This document shows, piece after piece, positions 58,522 through 64,000 of a stretch of DNA of 64,000 nt (positions are counted from its first letter, which is position 1; each line of letters starts with the position of its first letter). The position numbers were made by a program, and so were the translations under genes. The notes below the pieces were generated by a model. That model was not told where the DNA came from and did not search any database. It worked only from the letters and a program-made list of their open reading frames with translations. Origin of the DNA: Croceibacterium ferulae (GTDB lineage Bacteria > Pseudomonadota > Alphaproteobacteria > Sphingomonadales > Sphingomonadaceae); NCBI RefSeq assembly GCF_003660445.1, contig NZ_QZVQ01000010.1, positions 62,001-126,000 on the forward strand, given 5' to 3'.

Positions 58522-59616
58522 TCAGCGAGGGCCGCTGTCCACTTCCTGCTGCACCGCGGCAAGGCCCTCACGGGCCTTCATGCGTCGGTTGTGGCGCATG
58601 GACCACAGCAGCGACAGACCGATCAGCACGGCGCCGATCAGGCCGGTGATGGTCTCCGGAATGTGGAAGCGGGCGGACAGCAGCATGATGCCGCCCAGCA
58701 CGATGATCGCCCAGAAGGCGCCATGCTCCAGATAGCGATATTCCGCCAACGTGCCCTGTTCCACCAGGTGGATGGTCATGGAACGCACGAACATGGCACC
58801 GATCGACAGGCCCAGCGCGATGATGATCATGTTGTTGGACAGCGCGAAGGCGCCGATCACGCCGTCAAAGCTGAAAGACGCGTCGAGAATGTTCAGGTAG
58901 ATGAAGCCACCCAGTCCGCTACGCATCGCGGCGCCGGCCAGCTTCTTCTTCTCCTCCTGCAGCTCCAGGATCGCGCTGACGCCTTCCACGGCGATAAAGG
59001 TGACCAGACCCAGGATGCCGGCCACCAGAAATGTCAGCGCATCGGCCGGAGCGAGCAGGCCGGAGATCCCCCACAGCGCCAGCAGCAGCAACGCGATCTC
59101 TGCCGCCGGGACCGCGGAGAAACGCGCCAGCATGCGTTCGACACTGGCGATCCAGAACACCTCTTTCTCGCCATCGAAGAAGAATTTCAGGCCCACCATC
59201 GCCAGGAAGGCGCCGCCAAAGCCGGCGATGCCCACATGGGCAGAGCTGACGATCCGCTCGTACTCCACGGGGTTGTTCAGCGAGAGGTTGATCGTTTCCA
59301 TCGGCCCCAGACCCGCGGCGATGGCGACGATCGCCAGCGGGAAGATCACCCGCATGCCGAACACCGCGAAGGCGATACCCCAAGTCAGGAAGCGCTTCTG
59401 CCAGACCTTGTCCATGTCCTTCAGCACGGAAGCGTTCACCACCGCATTGTCGAACGACAGCGAGATTTCGAGCACGGACAGGACCACGATGATCCACAGC
59501 ATCGCAAGCATTGCCGACACGTCACCCGTGCTCGACAATCCGTACCAGGCGCCCAGCGCCAGGCAGACCAGCGTGAAGATCAGCGAGAAGCCGTAAAAGC
59601 GTCGGAAGGTGCCCAT
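58522..59616 (-). CDS. DUF475/TerC-family membrane protein
   Basis: A 364-residue integral membrane protein with about nine helices. SLSFDNAVVNASVLKDM near the start and ASFSFDGVIGAFALSNN later are the conserved Asp-containing helices of the TerC/DUF475 group, which is linked to metal export (manganese) or tellurite resistance; the exact role here is unknown. I chose the ATG at 59616 because the next 33 residues upstream are not membrane-like or conserved. It is divergent from the amino-acid permease. Confidence 0.88.
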   Translation of the reverse strand: MGTFRRFYGFSLIFTLVCLALGAWYGLSSTGDVSAMLAMLWIIVVLSVLEISLSFDNAVVNASVLKDMDKVWQKRFLTWGIAFAVFGMRVIFPLAIVAIAAGLGPMETINLSLNNPVEYERIVSSAHVGIAGFGGAFLAMVGLKFFFDGEKEVFWIASVERMLARFSAVPAAEIALLLLALWGISGLLAPADALTFLVAGILGLVTFIAVEGVSAILELQEEKKKLAGAAMRSGLGGFIYLNILDASFSFDGVIGAFALSNNMIIIALGLSIGAMFVRSMTIHLVEQGTLAEYRYLEHGAFWAIIVLGGIMLLSARFHIPETITGLIGAVLIGLSLLWSMRHNRRMKAREGLAAVQQEVDSGPR

Positions 59617-59842
59617 GAGTTCGTGTCGGCCGATGTCTGTTAAGGAATGCGCTGCGCTAGGCGGTTTGCGGGTGATGGGCAACCGCACCCGATAATCCAC
59701 GCCGATATCCGGCAAACATAGCCGGAATCATTCATCCAGCATTGCAGAGGCGACAAATTGGCATAGAACAAGGCGCACAAGCGACGGCAAGGCTGCACAG
59801 TCAACGTCGCGGATCATGCAATTTGAGGGATAATCAGGCTCC

Positions 59843-61405
59843 ATGATTTTTGGCCGGGTGAAACCGCTATCCGCCATTCTGGCGACGGCGGAAAAAAAGT
59901 CGCTTGAACGTACCCTGGGTGCGTTTCAGCTGACCATGCTGGGGGTCGGCGCGGTGATCGGCACCGGCATTTTCGTGTTGACGGCAGAGGCGGCGCAGAA
60001 GGCCGGGCCAGGGATGATGATCTCCTTCATCATCGCCGGCTTCGTCTGCGCGGTGGCAGCCCTGTGTTACGCCGAGATGGCGGCGATGGTGCCGGTTTCC
60101 GGTTCCGCCTACACCTATTCCTATGCCGTCATGGGCGAGATGATCGCCTGGATGGTCGGCTGGGCCCTGATCCTGGAATATGCCGTTGCGGCCGGTGCCG
60201 TTTCGGTCGGCTGGTCAGGCTATGTCGTCGGCCTGATAGAGCACACCTTTGCCATCGACATACCAAACATGCTGGTGCGGGGGCCGTTCGACGGCGGCCT
60301 GGTCAACCTGCCCGCGATGCTGATCGCCGGCCTGGTCACCTGGCTGCTGGTCATCGGTACCAAGGAGAGTGCCACGGTGAACGCGGTGTTGGTGGCGATC
60401 AAGGTCGCTGCGCTGCTGCTGTTCATCGTGCTCTCCGTGCCTGTCATGAACAGCGACGGCTTCTCGCCCTTCGCCCCGTTGGGATTTTCCGGCATCTCGG
60501 CCGCGGCGGCTTCCATCTTCTTTGCCTATGTCGGGTTCGATGCGGTCTCCACCGCGGCGGAGGAAACCAAGAACCCGCAGCGCAACATGCCCATCGGCCT
60601 GATCGGGTCGCTGGCCATCTGCACCGTGTTCTACATCCTGGTCGCCGCTGGCGTGATCGGCACCGTCGGTGCGCAGCCGGTCTTCGGTCCGGCGGGCGAG
60701 GTGCTGGCACCCGGCTCCGTGGCCTTGTCAGACCAGTGCGCTGCGCTGGCTGCCGCCGGTAACGAGGCCGTGACCTGTTCGAAGGAGGCGCTGGCCTGGA
60801 CGCTGCGTGAAATCGGCTGGCCGCAGATCGGCAATCTGCTTGGCCTCGCCGCCGGCCTGGCGCTGCCTTCCGTCATCCTGATGATGATGTTCGGCCAGAC
60901 CCGCATCTTTTTCGTCATGAGCCGCGACGGGCTGCTGCCTTCCGTGTTCTCCAAGGTTCACCCCACATATCGCACGCCGCATGTCATTACGATCCTGACG
61001 GGCATCTTCGTGGCGCTGTTCGCGGCCTTCTTCCCGGTGGGCATCCTGGCGGACATCTCGAACTCCGGCACGCTGTTCGCCTTTGCGGCCGTGTCGATCG
61101 CGGTCATGGTGCTGCGCCGGACGGACCCCGACCGGGCCCGCCCGTTCCGCACGCCGGCCGTCACCATCACGGCGCCGATTGCCATCGCCGGCTGCGCATA
61201 CCTGTTCTGGAGCCTGGGGCTGGAAACGAAGCTGATGTTCGTCGCCTGGGCGGCAATCGGCTTGCTGGTCTATTTCGGCTACAGCCGTAACCGCAGCCAT
61301 GTGGGCCGCGGCATTCTGGACGTGCCGGAAGATGCCGCCGGCATCCCGCCGCAGCCGGTTCCGCCGCTGCCCGGCATCCACACGCCGGGCGGCAAGGACG
61401 CCTGA
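59843..61405 (+). CDS. APC-family amino-acid permease
   Basis: A 520-residue permease with about 12 helices. FQLTMLGVGAVIGTGIFVLT is the unwound first helix typical of the APC superfamily, with CYAEMAAMVPVSGSAYTYSYAVMGE next; FFAYVGFDAVSTAAEETKNPQRNMP is the CAT-like loop. The layout is that of the YfnA/cationic amino-acid transporter subgroup. Substrate specificity cannot be told. The C-terminal tail is Pro-rich. A strong terminator follows. Confidence 0.93.
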   Translation: MIFGRVKPLSAILATAEKKSLERTLGAFQLTMLGVGAVIGTGIFVLTAEAAQKAGPGMMISFIIAGFVCAVAALCYAEMAAMVPVSGSAYTYSYAVMGEMIAWMVGWALILEYAVAAGAVSVGWSGYVVGLIEHTFAIDIPNMLVRGPFDGGLVNLPAMLIAGLVTWLLVIGTKESATVNAVLVAIKVAALLLFIVLSVPVMNSDGFSPFAPLGFSGISAAAASIFFAYVGFDAVSTAAEETKNPQRNMPIGLIGSLAICTVFYILVAAGVIGTVGAQPVFGPAGEVLAPGSVALSDQCAALAAAGNEAVTCSKEALAWTLREIGWPQIGNLLGLAAGLALPSVILMMMFGQTRIFFVMSRDGLLPSVFSKVHPTYRTPHVITILTGIFVALFAAFFPVGILADISNSGTLFAFAAVSIAVMVLRRTDPDRARPFRTPAVTITAPIAIAGCAYLFWSLGLETKLMFVAWAAIGLLVYFGYSRNRSHVGRGILDVPEDAAGIPPQPVPPLPGIHTPGGKDA

Positions 61406-61427
61406 ACCAACCGGCACCGGTAACGCG

Positions 61428-61463
61428 AAAGGCCCGCCAGGATCGCTCCCGGCGGGCCTTTTT
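61428..61463. terminator. Intrinsic terminator between the permease and the stress-protein gene
   Basis: AAAGGCCCGCC (61428-61438) and GGCGGGCCTTT (61451-61461) form an 11-bp stem with a 12-nt loop, followed by TT. A-run on the left and T-run on the right mean it works for both convergent genes. Confidence 0.92.
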
Positions 61464-61485
61464 CTTGGCGGGCAAGGTGGCCCAG

Positions 61486-61956
61486 TTACAGGGCCGTCTT
61501 CGTATGCTCGTCGTGCGCTTCGGAGCGGACGTCGAACCCCAGCATCATCTTGACCTCGTCGATCACGCCAAGGTCGCTGTTCCAGATCTCCGCCCGACCA
61601 AGATCCATGCGCAGCAGCAGCAGGTTGGGATCATCCTTGCCCTGCGGGTACCAGGCCTCGATCTGCTTCGACCATTGCTTGTCCAGCCGGTCGCGGCTGT
61701 GTTCGGTGACCAGCGTCCCGCCGAAACGGGCGAACATCTGGTGGCCCTTGCCGGAGAAGGTCGCGGTAGCGGGGCCGCCCGCGGCCAGGGAATGATCCTT
61801 TTTGGTGAAGAACCAGACAGCGCTGTCCGCATCACGGTCCAGCGACGCTGTCATCGGAACGGCGGTGGCCGGTTCCGCATCCAGCTGCAGGAAGGTGTAC
61901 GGGCTGTCCGCCAGTGCCTTCCAGAATTTCTGCTTCAGTTCATGCGTGTCGCTCAT
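61486..61956 (-). CDS. Pyridoxamine-5'-phosphate-oxidase-fold general stress protein
   Basis: A 156-residue split-barrel protein of the 'general stress protein 26' type, which binds a flavin. VPMTASLDRDADSAVWFFTKKDHSL forms the barrel core, with WSKQIEAWYPQGKDDPNLLLLRMDLGRAEIW later in the protein. The real substrate is unknown. I chose the ATG at 61956; the upstream 34 residues are not conserved and lack a ribosome site, whereas AGGAGACA precedes 61956. Confidence 0.85.
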   Translation of the reverse strand: MSDTHELKQKFWKALADSPYTFLQLDAEPATAVPMTASLDRDADSAVWFFTKKDHSLAAGGPATATFSGKGHQMFARFGGTLVTEHSRDRLDKQWSKQIEAWYPQGKDDPNLLLLRMDLGRAEIWNSDLGVIDEVKMMLGFDVRSEAHDEHTKTAL

Positions 61957-61985
61957 CAGGGTGTCTCCTGTCTGTTCTGGCGACC

Positions 61986-62011
61986 AACCGGATGCCGGGT
62001 GTTCCGGTTCC
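61986..62011 (-). promoter_or_regulatory. Possible EcfG-type promoter (one mismatch)
   Basis: On the minus strand GGAAC, 17 nt, GGTT ends 29 bp upstream of the stress-protein start; one base differs from GGAAC-N16/17-CGTT. A stress sigma would suit this gene family, but this is weak evidence. Confidence 0.35.
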
Positions 62012-62189
62012 ACGATGCCCTGTTCGGAGGGGCAATCCGCAACCGATCGCAGCATCACCTTCGGGCCGTCGCATAGGCGTATGCGCGGGCAGGGAAGGGG
62101 GTTGATCTCGCGCCGGCAATCAACCTACCGGAACAAACCTTGGCTACGCTGCATTGCAGCATTGGCCCGAACCCGTGCATACAGGAACC

Positions 62190-64000
62190 ATGCTCATGCC
62201 GCTACCACAGCGCGTCGATCTAGACCCTTGGGTGCTGTTCACGGCAGTGGCGGTGCTGGCCATGTCGTTGTGGCTGGCCCGTTCGGTGCGGGTGACGCAT
62301 GATACGCGCGGCGCGGAACTGGGCGAGTTGCTGGCGATAGCTGCGCTGGCGACGGGGGCCTGCGCGTTGCTGCTGGGTGAACTGGGCACGATCCTGTGGC
62401 CGGCGGCCATCTTCCTGCTGCTCTCGATCGCGGTTGCGAGGGGCGCACGCAATCTCAGCATTCCTGGCGCGGCCTGGCTGGCGATCACCTTCCAGGGGCT
62501 GTGCACCACCTGGTTGTGGTCCTGCTTGTTCATCAACGAACTGACATTGTCACAGGGGTTCGAGGCGCTGGCATTGATGGGCGTGACGGTGACCTTCGCC
62601 GTGTCCCTGCTGGCGTCGGTCGAACGGATCGCGCGCGAGGCGGTGCTGACCCATGGCAGCTGGAGCGAGCCGACGCATGCGCCTGCGATGGTGTCGCGCC
62701 ATTACCAGCCGCGCGTGTCGATCCAGCTGCCCTGCTATGCCGAGCCGCCGGAGATCGTGAAGGCGACGATGGATCATCTGGCCGCCCTCGATTATCCGGA
62801 TTTCGAAGTGCTGGTGTGCGACAACAACACCAAGGACGAAGCGCTGTGGCGCCCCCTGGAGGCCTACAGCGCGGAGCTCAACGAGCGATTGGGGCGCGAG
62901 GTGTTCCGCTTCTTCCATGTGGCGCCGCTGCCCGGCGCAAAGGCCGGCGCATTGAACTGGCTGCTGGACCGGATGGATCCGCAGGCGGAGATCGTCGCGG
63001 TTATCGACGCCGATTACCTGTCCACGCCGGACTTCCTGGCGCGGCTGGTGCCGTTCTTCGAAGACCCGCAGATCGGCTATCTGCAGACGCCGCACGATTA
63101 TCGCGATTACGAGAACAGCGCGTTCCTGTCCGCCTGTTATGCCGAGTACATGCCGAACAACAAGGTCGATATGCTGGGCGTCCATGAGTATGGCGGCGCC
63201 TTCACCATCGGCACGATGTGCCTGCTGCGGACACGTGCGCTGCGGGCAGCCGGCGGCTGGGCCGAGTGGTGCCTGACCGAGGACTCGGAGGTCTCCGTCC
63301 GCATCCGCGCGGTGGGCTACCGCGGCTACTATCTCAGCGAGACGTTCGGCCGAGGGCTGATCCCGGACACCTTCGACGATTACAAGAAGCAGCGGTTTCG
63401 CTGGACCGCGGGCCCGGTGCAGCAATTGATGCGTCACTGGCGCCTGTTTCTACCCGCCCCTTATGCACGCCCGATGCCAGGGTGGACGAAGCTGCTCGAA
63501 ATCCTGCGGTGCATGGCTCCGCTGCAGACCCTGGCCGGGATCGTCACCGGTCTGTTCATGCTGGGCGGGGTGACAATCGCGATCTATGCCGGGGAGATCG
63601 GGCGAGTGAACGTGCCTGACGTGACCTGGCCCTTACTGGCGCTGACGCTCGTGACCACGCTGGTGCGCATCCGCCACCGCTACAAGCTGTCCGGTATTCA
63701 TCGGCTGGCCGACATGGTGCGGGGAGAAGTGGCGCGGGCGTCGCTGACCTATGTGGTGCTGCTGTCCGGCATCGCCGGCCTATCGGGCAAGCCGCTGGCG
63801 TGGCGCCGCACGCCCAAGTTCGGCGGGGCCGATACTCTGGGAGGAGCGCTGTGGTCGGCTGCTCCGGAAACCGCGCTGGCTTTCCTGAGCCTTGTGGGAT
63901 GCGGGCTGGTGCTCGCTGCGATGCCGCGGATCGGCTGGGAGCTGACGGTGCTGGGCGCCAGTGGCCTGGGCGTGATGGCGCTGCAGTTCCTGTGCGCTCC
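62190..64000 (+). CDS. Processive family 2 glycosyltransferase, 5' part (runs off the window)
   Basis: The first ~603 residues of a membrane glycosyltransferase of the cellulose/hyaluronan-synthase type. Four hydrophobic helices lie in the first ~150 residues; the GT2 core then shows VLVCDNNTKDE, the UDP-metal site VIDADYLSTPDF (DAD), CLTEDSEVSVR (TED, catalytic base) and KKQRFRWTAGPVQQ (QxxRW, processivity). More helices follow to the end of the window. It would add sugars to a polysaccharide across the inner membrane. Starts at ATG 62190 or 62196, after AGGA. The remaining part and the neighbours lie outside, so the polymer is unknown. Confidence 0.9.
   Translation, partial: MLMPLPQRVDLDPWVLFTAVAVLAMSLWLARSVRVTHDTRGAELGELLAIAALATGACALLLGELGTILWPAAIFLLLSIAVARGARNLSIPGAAWLAITFQGLCTTWLWSCLFINELTLSQGFEALALMGVTVTFAVSLLASVERIAREAVLTHGSWSEPTHAPAMVSRHYQPRVSIQLPCYAEPPEIVKATMDHLAALDYPDFEVLVCDNNTKDEALWRPLEAYSAELNERLGREVFRFFHVAPLPGAKAGALNWLLDRMDPQAEIVAVIDADYLSTPDFLARLVPFFEDPQIGYLQTPHDYRDYENSAFLSACYAEYMPNNKVDMLGVHEYGGAFTIGTMCLLRTRALRAAGGWAEWCLTEDSEVSVRIRAVGYRGYYLSETFGRGLIPDTFDDYKKQRFRWTAGPVQQLMRHWRLFLPAPYARPMPGWTKLLEILRCMAPLQTLAGIVTGLFMLGGVTIAIYAGEIGRVNVPDVTWPLLALTLVTTLVRIRHRYKLSGIHRLADMVRGEVARASLTYVVLLSGIAGLSGKPLAWRRTPKFGGADTLGGALWSAAPETALAFLSLVGCGLVLAAMPRIGWELTVLGASGLGVMALQFLCA

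Noticed and set aside
62130-62155. GGAAC-N17-CATT before the glycosyltransferase gene as an EcfG promoter
   Set aside because: The -10 has a mismatch, the spacing is at the limit and the gene has no stress link. Such hits are expected by chance.

Overview
The window is GC-rich, densely packed bacterial chromosome. Gene content and protein style point to an alphaproteobacterium of the order Sphingomonadales: a sigma-70 and an RNase E with long acidic insertions, HWE-type histidine kinases including one with a LOV photosensor, an alpha-type 6S RNA locus between zapA and the 5-formyl-THF cyclo-ligase gene, a RibB carrying a degenerate RibA half, and small DUF4170/DUF2842 proteins. This assignment is an inference from family resemblance. 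Almost everything is core chromosome. I see no insertion sequence, prophage, CRISPR array or integrase.

Layout. 1-2.9 kb (minus): 5' part of glyA, rpiB, then a receiver-only response regulator coupled to a two-PAS HWE histidine kinase. 2.9-7.4 kb (minus): yqeY, dnaG, rpoD, the macromolecular-synthesis cluster. 7.5-12.7 kb (plus): carA, carB, greA. 13.0-15.3 kb (minus): a four-gene cluster of small membrane proteins resembling the enterobacterial yqjD-yqjE type, preceded by a perfect GGAAC-N16-CGTT site typical of the alphaproteobacterial general-stress sigma factor EcfG. 15.4-20.4 kb: eno, an aldo/keto reductase, ribH and an HTH-RibBX fusion facing a flavin reductase gene. 20.4-25.6 kb (minus): PDZ-M48 peptidase, PepSY membrane protein, rne. 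26-33.6 kb (plus): PBP1A, an exported peroxiredoxin, prfB, a methyltransferase-like lipoprotein, an enlarged nitronate-monooxygenase-like protein and a Crp/Fnr regulator.

33.6-40 kb: an SH3 protein, ADP-heptose genes (gmhA facing rfaE2-gmhB), a LOV histidine kinase and a TonB-dependent receptor. 40.3-45.5 kb: tRNA-Pro, thyA, branched-chain 2-oxoacid dehydrogenase E1alpha-E1beta-E2, and two identical tRNA-Asp genes. 45.5-53 kb: DUF2842, fau, 6S RNA, zapA and a small coiled-coil gene (minus), facing a glycolysis/pentose-phosphate operon tkt-gap-MOSC-pgk-fda (plus). 53-58 kb: thiE, an L,D-transpeptidase, an M23 peptidase, efp, suhB and tRNA-Leu. 58-64 kb: a TerC/DUF475-type membrane protein, an amino-acid permease, a pyridoxamine-oxidase-fold stress protein and the first 1.8 kb of a processive glycosyltransferase that runs off the end.

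The most interesting threads are: (a) flavin metabolism, where a riboflavin enzyme has its own HTH domain and a perfect palindrome lies inside its nearly leaderless promoter, opposite a flavin reductase gene; and (b) a possible general-stress and light-sensing theme, made of a FATGY-motif receiver with an HWE kinase, a LOV-HWE kinase and an EcfG-type promoter on a membrane-protein operon. Both are hypotheses built from sequence. No completely novel system could be demonstrated.
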